A DNA stretch of 64,000 bases from Hamadaea flava (GCF_024172085.1 NZ_JAMZDZ010000001.1:3038001-3102000); one strand, 5' to 3'; shown: positions 49,761 through 57,398, numbered from the stretch's first letter. The notes: generated by a model not told the origin, from the letters alone. Program-made: numbers and translations.

Positions 49761-49856
49761 TACCGCCGCAGGTGGGGCCGCCCTTTCCCGGCAAGACTCG
49801 AATCCGTCGGCCGGACGTTCCGCCGGACCGGCCGCTCGAAACAGGCACTGGAAAGC

Positions 49857-49970
49857 CAGCCCGAAGTCAGCCGCTGCGAAGTCAGTCGCTCGGAGTCAGT
49901 CGCTCGGAGTCAGCCGCTCGGAGTCAGCCGCTCGGAGTCAGCCGCTCGGAGTCAGTCGCTCGGAGTCAGT
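49857..49970. repeat. 14-bp tandem repeat (8 units) upstream of the HbpS-like gene
   Basis: Six near-identical 14-bp units CGCTCGGAGTCAG(C/T) start at 49887, 49901, 49915, 49929, 49943 and 49957, preceded by two degenerate copies (about 49857-49886). The array ends 20 bp before the ATG of the secreted haem-binding protein gene, so it lies in its leader or promoter. Confidence 0.9.
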
Positions 49971-49990
49971 CGTTCGAAAGGAATGGGATC

Positions 49991-50527
49991 ATGCAGATTA
50001 GCCGTCGTCTCGCCCTCACCGTCGGAGCAGGCGCGCTGACCGCCGCCGGAGCCCTCGGCATCGCACTGCCGGCCAGCACCGCCGCGGCCGTCACCGCCGT
50101 CCCCGCCGTGTCCGTCCGGTCCACCGTCGAAGTGCGTACGCTGACCGACGACGCCGTCCTGCGCGCCGCGCAGGCCGCTCTCTCCGCCGCGACGAAGGAC
50201 GGCCAGAAGGTCTCCGTAGTCGTGATGGACCGCTCCGGCGTCGTCCGGCTGGCCCTCCACAGCACCGGCGCCGGCCCGCAGACCGACGAGTCAGCCGAGC
50301 GCAAGGCGTTCACCGCCGTGTCGTTCGGTCAGCCCACCTCGGCGCTCGCCGGCCGAGCCGGGGGCACCGGACCGTCCATCCGCGACATCCCCGGCACGTT
50401 GTTCCTGGGTGGCGGGGTTCCCGTGGTCGTCGACGGTACGCCGATCGCCGCCATCGGCGTGGGCGGGGCGCCCAGTGGCGACCTGGACGAGAAGTACGCC
50501 GCCGCCGGCGCCGCCGCGCTCCGCTGA
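49991..50527 (+). CDS. HbpS/GlcG-like secreted haem-binding protein (DUF336)
   Basis: This 178-residue protein has a signal peptide with a twin Arg (MQISRRLALTVGAGALTAAG..ALPASTAAA). A full HbpS/GlcG fold follows (ALSAATKDGQKVSVVVMDRSGVVRLALHSTGA, KAFTAVSF, LFLGGGVPVVVDGTPIAAIGVGGAPSG). Streptomyces HbpS is an extracellular haem-degrading octamer that signals iron or redox stress to SenS-SenR. Here the kinase-regulator operon is divergent. A GAAAGGAA ribosome site precedes ATG 49991. Confidence 0.92.
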   Translation: MQISRRLALTVGAGALTAAGALGIALPASTAAAVTAVPAVSVRSTVEVRTLTDDAVLRAAQAALSAATKDGQKVSVVVMDRSGVVRLALHSTGAGPQTDESAERKAFTAVSFGQPTSALAGRAGGTGPSIRDIPGTLFLGGGVPVVVDGTPIAAIGVGGAPSGDLDEKYAAAGAAALR

Positions 50528-50603
50528 CCCCCTCACCCCCGCCGCGCGCTTCGCTAGGCGCTGACCCCCGCTCCCCGCTCGGCGCTGGCGCTGGCGCGCT
50601 GAA

Positions 50604-50670
50604 GGCAGCAGATCACGGATATGCATGCGATCTTGGCCAAAGATTCCATGCATATCCGTGATCTGCCGCC
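50604..50670. terminator. Bidirectional long-stem hairpin
   Basis: The arm at 50604-50627 pairs with 50647-50670 (24 pairs, one mismatch), with a 19-base loop. It lies between the convergent haem-binding protein and deformylase genes. The arm CAGATCACGGATATGCA differs by one base from that of the hairpin at 4005-4060. Confidence 0.85.
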
Positions 50671-50679
50671 AAAACCCTG

Positions 50680-50747
50680 CCGCGAAAGCCGGGCCGCGAG
50701 CCGGGCCGCGAAAGCCGGGCCGCGAAAGCCGGGCCGCGAGAGCCCGA
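50680..50747. repeat. 14-bp tandem repeat (5 units) at the deformylase 3' end
   Basis: The units CCGCGAAAGCCGGG (50680, 50706, 50720), a 12-bp variant (50694) and a degenerate last copy (50734) end 7 bp before the deformylase stop (50754, leftward). Confidence 0.85.
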
Positions 50748-50753
50748 CAGGGG

Positions 50754-51332
50754 TCAAGCAGTGAGCCAGGAGGGGTCGTCGCGGCGATGGTCCAGGTAGT
50801 TCTGGACGGTCGTGAGGCTCGCCATCGATCTCATCCGGTCGACGAACTCGTGCCCGTCGAGGTGGTCGACCTCGTGCTGGACGACGCGGGCGGCGTACCC
50901 GGTGAATTCCTGGTTCACGACCGTGCCGTCTCGTCCGGCGAAGGTGACCACGACCGAGAACGACCGGGGCACCACCCCCATGATCCCCGGTACGCTGAAG
51001 CACCCTTCCCAGCCCAGCACGTCGGCCGGGGTGCGCTGCACGATCACGGGGTTGATCATCTCGACGAGCGGCGTCTCGGGCCGGTCGGGGAAGACGTCGG
51101 TCTTGCGTACTTCGACGATGACGGCGCGGGCGGAGACGCCGACCTGCGGGGCGGCCAGGCCGGCGCCGTTCAGCGATCGCAGTCGCGTGACCATCGCGTC
51201 CAGCAGGTCGTGGGCCTCCGACGGCGGGTCGATCGCCGCGACGGGCACCTTCAGCCGGGGGTCGCCGATGGTGACCAGTCCTTCGCCGGCGAGGCCGGAC
51301 ATCCAGGCACGGTCACTCTTGGCCAAGCTCAT
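50754..51332 (-). CDS. def: Peptide deformylase
   Basis: This 192-residue metalloenzyme removes the formyl group from nascent proteins. All three motifs are intact: I GAGLAAPQVG, II EGCFSVPG (Cys ligand), III QHEVDHLDG (HExxH). ATG 51330-51332 was chosen because it overlaps the TGA of the upstream HTH-TPR gene (ATGA), implying coupling. Actinobacteria often have several deformylase paralogues; control of one by a dedicated regulator is unusual. Confidence 0.94.
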   Translation of the reverse strand: MSLAKSDRAWMSGLAGEGLVTIGDPRLKVPVAAIDPPSEAHDLLDAMVTRLRSLNGAGLAAPQVGVSARAVIVEVRKTDVFPDRPETPLVEMINPVIVQRTPADVLGWEGCFSVPGIMGVVPRSFSVVVTFAGRDGTVVNQEFTGYAARVVQHEVDHLDGHEFVDRMRSMASLTTVQNYLDHRRDDPSWLTA

Positions 51333-52669
51333 CTCGCGGCTCCCCAAGGTACGTACTGCCGTCGGCATCGCTCCACATTGTCGTCGAGCTGTCGGATGAG
51401 CGTCTCATAGTCGGGTATTCCCCGCAGCGAGGCGAGGCCGAAGTCCGCTTCGCGGCGAAGCAGCTGCACGGACAGGAAACCCAGGTCGATCGCGGCGCGC
51501 AGGCACGACAGCGCCGGCTCGGTCTGCCCCAGTTCCGCGTACACGTGGGCCAGTCGATAGATGATGTAGCCGTTCGTGGGGTGGGCGGCCCGCAGGTCGT
51601 CGGCCAGGCGGCGGGCCGTCTCCCGCTGTCCGGCGGCCGCGTGGATGTTCGCGAGCCACGCGGCGGTCCGGCTGTTCGGCTCGGTCGCGCCGAGCCGGTC
51701 CAGTGCTTCCGCCCAGGTCCCGGGGCTCAGGTAACCCAGGAGCGTCCACACTGTCACGTCCTCGGGATCGGCCGCCACGGCTTCGCGGGCCACTCGCGCC
51801 GCGAGGTCCCCGCTGCCTTCCCAGTGGTACGCCGCCAGCGCGACCGCCCAGCGTGTGTTCGCGTCGGTGGGGTGACCGGGCAGGTACGCGCTCGCGGTCT
51901 CGACCGCGTCGGCGGAGCGGCCGAGCAGCATCAGGCACCAGATCCGCAGCTTCTGGGCGGCGAGGTCGGTGGGGTCGGCCGCGAGCACCGAGTCGACCAG
52001 CGGAAGCGCGACGTCGGCGAGCCCGGCGTTGGTCAGCGCGCGGGCAAACGCGACCGAGGCGTCGAGGCTGTCGGGGTGCCGGGTGTAGACCGAGCGGCCG
52101 GCCCGCAGGGCGTGCTCGTGCCAGCCCATGTCCCAGCAGGCGCGGATGAAGGTGATCTGGGCGATGACCGAACCGGGGTCCGCTTCGAGGGCCGCCTCGA
52201 CGTCCCGGAGTGCGCGTTGCAGGGCCTCGCCGGAGTCCGACCAGCCCGCGAAGTACTTCCGCCATCGGGTGTAGCCGCGGGCCGCGATGGCCCCCGCGAA
52301 CGTCGGATCGTGATGGACCGCCCGTTCGAGCAGCGCCTCGGCCGCCCCGATGCCCTCCCGGTCGCCGTGCGCCAGCAAGCCGTACCCACGCCGGTACAAC
52401 TCCCGTGACGGTTCGTCCTCGAAGGACAGCGTTCGGGCCGGCGGCAGGCCCGGGGCGTACGCCGAAGGCGGGCCGCTGAGCAGGTCGGCGAGGTCCTCGA
52501 CGGGCAGCTGCAGCGCCTTGGCCAGCCGGGGCCGATGCCACGGCTGGGGTTCGGTCTCGCCGGACTCCCACCGGAGGACGGTGGTCCGGTCGACGCCGAG
52601 TTCTGCGGCCAGATCCTCCTGACTGAACCCCATCATCTTGCGACGTTCGGCCAACGCGCGGCGCTTCAC
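51329..52669 (-). CDS. XRE-family HTH regulator with TPR domain
   Basis: This 446-residue protein has an N-terminal HTH (residues 5-60; RRKMMGFSQEDLAAELGVDRTTVLRWESGE) and at least seven TPR-like helical repeats (about 95-410; for example AIAARGYTRWRKYF, DVEAALEADPGSV, ALAAYHWEGSGDLA, RLAHVYAELGQTEPALSCLRAAIDLGF). XRE-TPR proteins typically bind a peptide or partner through the TPR groove to control DNA binding. It is the first gene of an operon with a peptide deformylase. The gene begins at ATG 52667-52669. Confidence 0.92.
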   Translation of the reverse strand: MKRRALAERRKMMGFSQEDLAAELGVDRTTVLRWESGETEPQPWHRPRLAKALQLPVEDLADLLSGPPSAYAPGLPPARTLSFEDEPSRELYRRGYGLLAHGDREGIGAAEALLERAVHHDPTFAGAIAARGYTRWRKYFAGWSDSGEALQRALRDVEAALEADPGSVIAQITFIRACWDMGWHEHALRAGRSVYTRHPDSLDASVAFARALTNAGLADVALPLVDSVLAADPTDLAAQKLRIWCLMLLGRSADAVETASAYLPGHPTDANTRWAVALAAYHWEGSGDLAARVAREAVAADPEDVTVWTLLGYLSPGTWAEALDRLGATEPNSRTAAWLANIHAAAGQRETARRLADDLRAAHPTNGYIIYRLAHVYAELGQTEPALSCLRAAIDLGFLSVQLLRREADFGLASLRGIPDYETLIRQLDDNVERCRRQYVPWGAAR

Positions 52670-52800
52670 CCCTCACCCCCAACCGTCTTGCATATTTACG
52701 CAGATCAGGACACCCCGTGCAACGGGGATGCCACCTTTCTGCCACGTTGTCACCGTGTCGGTGGGCCGGCGTACCTGGTTGGCTGGTCACCGTGACACCG

Positions 52801-52848
52801 GGCAAGACGACTGGCAAGACGACTGGCAACACGACTGGCAGGACACCG
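52801..52848 (+). repeat. 12-bp tandem repeat (4 copies) upstream of hypothetical gene
   Basis: GGCAAGACGACT occurs twice (52801, 52813), followed by GGCAACACGACT (52825) and GGCAGGACACCG (52837). It directly precedes the ribosome site of the gene at 52858. If translation began at the upstream GTG 52792 the array would encode GKTT repeats. Confidence 0.8.
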
Positions 52849-52857
52849 GAGGACGTC

Positions 52858-53172
52858 GTGCGGGAGCCCTCGGCCTTGGAGGTTGTGGTCCGCCTCGGCT
52901 CGGAGGCGATCATCCGGACCGACACCGAGGACGGCGGCCCGCCGATGCTGTGGGTCAGATCCGGGCTGATGGAGATCATGTTGACCCCGTTCGCCGCCAG
53001 CGAAGGCGGCGAGCTCACGAAGGCGGATCTCGAACTGGCCTCCGACCTGGTCGTGGCGGTCGTCGCGTACCGGGACGCGATCTACGACCACCTCGTGAGC
53101 ACGGGCGCCGTCCAGAAGCCGGTGACCCGCCGGATGCGCCGCCCGCGCGGTCACCCGACCCCCGACGCTTGA
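52858..53172 (+). CDS. Hypothetical protein
   Basis: This 104-residue protein (REPSALEVVVRLGSEAIIRTDTEDGG..) has an alpha/beta pattern and a helical C-terminal half (LELASDLVVAVVAYRDAIYDHL). GTG 52858 was chosen since GGAGGA lies 4 bases upstream and all upstream starts run through a tandem repeat. It is divergent from the HTH-TPR regulator by about 190 bp. The family is not recognised. Confidence 0.7.
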   Translation: MREPSALEVVVRLGSEAIIRTDTEDGGPPMLWVRSGLMEIMLTPFAASEGGELTKADLELASDLVVAVVAYRDAIYDHLVSTGAVQKPVTRRMRRPRGHPTPDA

Positions 53173-53231
53173 CGTCACCCGTAGGGCCCGATCGCACTCC
53201 ACGTGCGGGTGATCTCCCCCTCACTGGCCGT

Positions 53232-53247
53232 CCGAACCGCGGTTCGG
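53232..53247. promoter_or_regulatory. 16-bp perfect palindrome CCGAACCGCGGTTCGG
   Basis: A perfect palindrome in the 260-bp spacer between the hypothetical gene (end 53172) and the metallophosphoesterase (end 53433). It could be an operator or the hairpin of the preceding transcript. It heads a small non-coding cassette (hairpin at 53264-53281, mini-ORF at 53305, terminator at 53328). Confidence 0.5.
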
Positions 53248-53289
53248 GGTCGTTGGCCTCGCGGGACGGAACCGGCCGTCCGTCGCATC

Positions 53290-53316
53290 AGGAGGAGGTT
53301 GACGATGCCGGCCTAA
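53290..53316 (+). other. Three-codon mini-ORF with strong Shine-Dalgarno
   Basis: AGGAGGAGG (53290-53298) lies 6 bases before ATG CCG GCC TAA (53305-53316), which encodes only Met-Pro-Ala. A hairpin terminator follows at once. The spacing is ideal for ribosome binding, but the product would be a tripeptide. It may be a ribosome-binding decoy or a leader element. It is recorded as seen; no function is claimed. Confidence 0.5.
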
Positions 53317-53327
53317 GGCTGACTCGC

Positions 53328-53355
53328 CCGGGCGCCCCACGGACAGGGCGCCCGG
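53328..53355. terminator. 10-bp GC-rich hairpin terminator
   Basis: CCGGGCGCCC (53328-53337) pairs perfectly with GGGCGCCCGG (53346-53355) around an 8-base loop, just downstream of the mini-ORF. Confidence 0.7.
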
Positions 53356-53384
53356 CTCTCCCGCCCGACGGGCCGGATCTCCCG

Positions 53385-53448
53385 TCAGGCCGGCGCTCCA
53401 TCAGGTCGGCGTTCCGTCAGGCCGGCGTTCCGTCAGGCCGGCTCTGGT
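53385..53448. repeat. 16-bp tandem repeat (4 copies) anchored on a stop codon
   Basis: The units at 53385, 53401, 53417 and 53433 follow TCAGGCCGGCGTTCCG. The fourth unit contains the end of the metallophosphoesterase gene, its TGA (TCA on this strand) being the first three bases (53433-53435). Confidence 0.9.
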
Positions 53449-54209
53449 GCGATGCGGAAGTGGGTCGCCAGGCGACCGTCGTCGTCGAGCACGTGGAACG
53501 ACACCCCCGGCGGATCCGTCCGGTCGACGGTGTTCGCCCAGGTCAGCTCGCCCGGCGTGGCCCACGGCAGCCGGGTCGTCGAGACGACCCCCGGGGCGAG
53601 GAGCAACGGTCGTCCGCCGAACGTCGAGGCCACCGCGGAATGTGCGTGACCGGCGAGCACCCCCACGACGCCGGGTGAGCGCCGGATCAGCTCCTCGAAC
53701 TCGTCGGGCTCGCCGAGCATGATGGAGTCGAGCAGCGGATGCCGCAGCCGGATCGGCGGATGGTGCAGCCCGACGAACACGGGCCGGTCGGCACCGGCGA
53801 GCACCTCGCGCAGCCAGGCCAGCGTCTCCGGCGCGAGGAGCCCGTCGTCCCGGCCCGGGATGCTGGAGTCGCACAGCGCGAACAAGACCCGGCCCACGCG
53901 GTGCACGCTGTTGATCGGCTCACCGCCAGCTCCTTGGTCGACCCCATCGCCCGCCCCATTACCGCCCAGCACCTTGCGGTACGCCGCGCGTACGTCATGA
54001 TTGCCGGGCAGGAGCAGCACGGGAACCTCGGCGACCAGTTCGGACCGGGCTTCCTCGTACTCCGCCTCCGTGCCGTGATCGGCGATGTCCCCGCTGACCA
54101 GGATCGCGTCCAGCGGCATCCCCCGCAGCCAGGTCATCACCCGCCGCGCACGCAGCCGGGCCCGTTCGCCGCCGTCGAAGTGAGTGTCGCTGATGTGCGC
54201 GAAGATCAT
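53433..54209 (-). CDS. Calcineurin-like metallophosphoesterase (CpdA/Icc-like)
   Basis: This 258-residue binuclear metallophosphoesterase has motifs HISDTHFDGG (DxH), SGDIADHG (GD), LLPGNHDVR (GNHD), and GHAHSA near residue 190. The CpdA/Icc family hydrolyses cyclic nucleotides or related phosphodiesters in the cytosol. ATG 54207-54209 begins MIFAHISDTH, at the usual family position. It is divergent from the DyP/encapsulin operon. Confidence 0.93.
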   Translation of the reverse strand: MIFAHISDTHFDGGERARLRARRVMTWLRGMPLDAILVSGDIADHGTEAEYEEARSELVAEVPVLLLPGNHDVRAAYRKVLGGNGAGDGVDQGAGGEPINSVHRVGRVLFALCDSSIPGRDDGLLAPETLAWLREVLAGADRPVFVGLHHPPIRLRHPLLDSIMLGEPDEFEELIRRSPGVVGVLAGHAHSAVASTFGGRPLLLAPGVVSTTRLPWATPGELTWANTVDRTDPPGVSFHVLDDDGRLATHFRIAPEPA

Positions 54210-54357
54210 GACTTCACAGTCTGCCCCGCCGTCCGGCCGGGCAAGCGCCAATCCCCGCACAGTGGCCCGCCGAATGGGATGGATCTCGTCCGGCATTCCC
54301 CGGCTGAACCGCCGCCGCGCCGATAGGCTGGCCGGGGATGATCCGAAGGGTGATCCG

Positions 54358-55401
54358 ATGACGATTCTCGAACCACAGACAGTGCTGATGCCACCGGCGA
54401 AGGCGGCGATCTTCCTCGTCGTCACGGTGCGGGCCGGCGTCGAAGACGAGATGCGCGACGTGCTCGCCGACGTCGCCGGGCTGACGCGTGCGGTCGGGTT
54501 CCGCGCGCCGGAGGCCGGCCTGAGCTGCGTCGTCGGGATCGGCGCGGACTTCTGGGACCGGGCGTATGGGCTGACCCGGCCGGCCGGGCTGCACCCGTTC
54601 GTCGCCTTGACGGGCAGCGTCCACACCGCGGTCTCGACGCCGGGCGACCTGCTGTTCCATCTGCGAGCCAAACGTCTTGACCTGTGCTTCGAGCTGGCCC
54701 GGCAGATCATGGCGCGCCTCACCGGGTACGCCGACGTCGTGGACGAGGTCCACGGGTTCCGCTACTTCGACGAGCGGGACCTGCTCGGTTTCGTCGACGG
54801 CACCGAGAATCCCGCCGGCTCGGCGGCGGTCGCCGCGGTGACCATCGGCGACGAGGACCCCGAGTACGCGGGCGGCAGCTACGTCGTCGTGCAGAAGTAC
54901 CTGCACGACCTGGAGACCTGGGACCGCCTGCCGGTCGAGGAGCAGGAACGGGTGATCGGCCGCCGCAAGCTCAGCGACATCGAGCTGCCCGACGAGGTGA
55001 AGCCGGCCAACTCGCATGTCGCGCTGAACACCATCACCGACGCCGACGGCACCGAGCGGCAGATCGTCCGCGACAACATGCCGTTCGGCTCGGTGGGCAA
55101 GGGCGAGTTCGGCACCTACTTCATCGGGTACGCCGCCACGCCGGACGTGATCGAGCAGATGCTGCGCAACATGTTCCTCGGCAACCCGCCCGGCAACCAC
55201 GACCGGATCCTGGACTTCTCCACCGCGGTCACCGGCAACCTCTTCTTCGTGCCCACGGCCGAGTTCCTCGAAGATCCGCCCGCCGAGAGCACCGCCCGGC
55301 TGGCCTTGCGGACGACGATCAGCGAGCCCGCCGAGCCGAGTCCCGGCGCGACCGCCGGGTCGCTGGCGATCGGGAGCCTGAAAGGGAGCGGACAGTCATG
55401 A
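54358..55401 (+). CDS. DyP-type peroxidase, encapsulin cargo
   Basis: This 347-residue haem peroxidase (class B DyP) has GFVDGTENP (the DyP GxxDG motif, near residue 150), the proximal His in NSHVALNT and the Arg in RDNMPFGS. The C-terminus GSLAIGSLKGSGQS matches the encapsulation peptide that docks cargo inside encapsulin shells. It overlaps the encapsulin gene (ATGA). It probably detoxifies peroxides or oxidises dyes/phenolics within the compartment. Confidence 0.95.
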   Translation: MTILEPQTVLMPPAKAAIFLVVTVRAGVEDEMRDVLADVAGLTRAVGFRAPEAGLSCVVGIGADFWDRAYGLTRPAGLHPFVALTGSVHTAVSTPGDLLFHLRAKRLDLCFELARQIMARLTGYADVVDEVHGFRYFDERDLLGFVDGTENPAGSAAVAAVTIGDEDPEYAGGSYVVVQKYLHDLETWDRLPVEEQERVIGRRKLSDIELPDEVKPANSHVALNTITDADGTERQIVRDNMPFGSVGKGEFGTYFIGYAATPDVIEQMLRNMFLGNPPGNHDRILDFSTAVTGNLFFVPTAEFLEDPPAESTARLALRTTISEPAEPSPGATAGSLAIGSLKGSGQS

Positions 55402-56195
55402 ACAACCTGCACCGGGAACTCGCCCCGATCTCCGAGGCCGCGTGGGCGGAGATCGAGGCGGAGGCACGCCGCACGTTCACCCGTAACGTCGGCGGACGGC
55501 GGGTGGTCGACGTCGTCGGCCCCACCGGCGTGACGTTGTCCGCCGTCGGCACCGGTCATCTCCGTGACCTCGACGCCCAGCTCGACGGGGTGATCGCCCG
55601 GCAGCGACTGGCGCAGCCGGTCGTGGAGCTGCGCGTACCGTTCACCGTCACGCGGCAGGCGGTCGACGACGTCGAACGCGGCGCGAAGGACTCCGACTGG
55701 CAGCCGGTCAAGGACGCCGCCAAGCGCATCGGATTCGCCGAGGACCGCACGATCTTCGACGGCTCGTCGGCGGCCGGGATCGTCGGGATCGGCCCGTTCA
55801 GCTCGAACGCGCCGCTGCCGATGCCCGCCGACGTCAAGGAGTTCCCCGACACGGTCGCCCGCGCGATGAGCGCGCTGCGGCTCGCCGGTGTCGCCGGGCC
55901 CTACAGCCTGCTGTTGTCGGCCGAGGCGTACACGGCGGTCGCGGAGACGACCGATCACGGGTATCCCATCCATCAGCACCTCGCCCGGCTGCTGAAGGAC
56001 GGCGAGATCATCTGGGCGCCGGCGTTGGCGGGCGCGTTGCTCGTGTCCACCCGCGGCGGCGACTACGAGCTGCATCTCGGCCAGGACCTGTCCATCGGAT
56101 ACCTGGCCCACGACGGCAACGTGATCGAGCTGTACCTCCAGGAGTCGCTGACGTTCCTGGCGCTCACCGCGGAAGCCGCCGTCTCCGTGCACTAG
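55398..56195 (+). CDS. Family 1 encapsulin nanocompartment shell protein
   Basis: This 265-residue linocin/Cfp29-type shell protein of the HK97 fold has NNLHRELAPISEAAWAEIE (N-terminal helix forming the cargo-binding site), then ARTFTRNVGGRRVVDVVG-like residues and LSIGYLAHDGNVIELYLQES. It assembles into a closed shell of about 24 nm (60 subunits, T=1, known for the family) around the DyP cargo. ATG 55398 is coupled to the cargo gene. Confidence 0.96.
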   Translation: MNNLHRELAPISEAAWAEIEAEARRTFTRNVGGRRVVDVVGPTGVTLSAVGTGHLRDLDAQLDGVIARQRLAQPVVELRVPFTVTRQAVDDVERGAKDSDWQPVKDAAKRIGFAEDRTIFDGSSAAGIVGIGPFSSNAPLPMPADVKEFPDTVARAMSALRLAGVAGPYSLLLSAEAYTAVAETTDHGYPIHQHLARLLKDGEIIWAPALAGALLVSTRGGDYELHLGQDLSIGYLAHDGNVIELYLQESLTFLALTAEAAVSVH

Positions 56196-56218
56196 CGACC
56201 ATCATCCACCGGCGACGG

Positions 56219-57376
56219 CTAGCGGCGTTTGTCGCGGATCGCCACGGTGGCGACGACCACTGTCGCGAGCCCGGCGAGCACGATCGGCGGCAGCTGCGGC
56301 GCGATCGGCATCACCGCGATCAGCACGGCGGACGCGACCAGCTGTATGCGCGAGAGCTGCCGCGACAGCGCCCATTTGTAGAGCGCGTGCCCGGCGAGGA
56401 ACAGCGCCGCGCCGCCGAGGATCGTCGCGATCGCGGGCCAGCTGGAGTGGCCGAGCGGATGCGCGATGACCAGTTCGTCGCCGACCGCGCTGACGATGAC
56501 GCCCGCCACGATGGGCAGGTGGAAGTAGGTGAAGGCGTTGCGCCCCAACGCGCCAGGGTCCGTCGAGTGGGCGATGACGTCGCTGCCGATCTCGGCGTTG
56601 CGGTCGAAGTAGACCCACCAGAAGGCGACCGCGCCGAGGAAAGCGATGACCAGCGCCAGCAGCCGGTCCCAGGTGAACGGCAGGGAGCTGAAGGTCGCCC
56701 CGGTCACGAGGATCGACTCGCCCAGCGCGATGATCAGGAAGAGTTGGCAGCGCTCGGCGAAATGCGTACCGGAGATGTCCCATTCGGTGGTGCGCGATCG
56801 GCCCAGGCTGGGCGTCGGGAACAGCAGCGGCGGCCCCGCGAGGTCGAGCACGATCGCGGTCAGCCAGAGGGCGTACCGGGCGGGGCCGTGCGCGAAGCCG
56901 CCCGCGATCCACACCGACGCGGCCAGCGCGTTCCAGAACAGGATGCGCAGGAAGTTGGCGCGCTGCACCGGCATGTCGCGGAAGAAGTACACCGCTGCCC
57001 CGGTGCGGCCGATCTGGATCACGGCGTACGCCACGGCGAAGGCCAGTCCCCGATCCGCGCCGTGCCCGCCGAACGCGTCCGGCAGCATCGCCGCCATGAC
57101 CAGCCCGGCCAGCATCACCGCGAACAGCACAACGCGTACTGGGCGGCGGTCGGGGTGGAAGAAGTTGGTGAACCACGTCGTGTACTGCCAGGCCCACCAG
57201 ACCGCCACGAGCAGCATCGCCGTCTGCACGGCGCCGGCCCAGCTCAGGTTGCTCAGCAGCAGATGCGACAGCTGCGTCACCGCGAAGACGTAGACCAGGT
57301 CGAAGAACAGCTCGGTGAAGGTCACCCGGTCCTGTTCGCGGGTGCGCTCCCGCAGCGGCGTCGCGTTGATCGTCAC
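56219..57376 (-). CDS. LtrA (low-temperature-requirement A) family membrane protein
   Basis: This 385-residue protein has about 11-12 membrane helices and the LtrA signature VTFTELFFDLVYVFAVTQLSHLL (residues 18-40), then WWAWQYTTWFTNFF and CQLFLIIALGESI. Function is unresolved in most bacteria (named from a Listeria cold-growth mutant). The start is GTG 57374-57376. Confidence 0.92.
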   Translation of the reverse strand: MTINATPLRERTREQDRVTFTELFFDLVYVFAVTQLSHLLLSNLSWAGAVQTAMLLVAVWWAWQYTTWFTNFFHPDRRPVRVVLFAVMLAGLVMAAMLPDAFGGHGADRGLAFAVAYAVIQIGRTGAAVYFFRDMPVQRANFLRILFWNALAASVWIAGGFAHGPARYALWLTAIVLDLAGPPLLFPTPSLGRSRTTEWDISGTHFAERCQLFLIIALGESILVTGATFSSLPFTWDRLLALVIAFLGAVAFWWVYFDRNAEIGSDVIAHSTDPGALGRNAFTYFHLPIVAGVIVSAVGDELVIAHPLGHSSWPAIATILGGAALFLAGHALYKWALSRQLSRIQLVASAVLIAVMPIAPQLPPIVLAGLATVVVATVAIRDKRR

Positions 57377-57398
57377 CCGGCAAGTATGCCGGAGCGCT

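Noticed and set aside
53173-53432. Possible tRNA gene in the spacer
   Set aside because: No cloverleaf with a T-arm GTTCRAATC could be fitted; the stems seen are palindrome-type hairpins.
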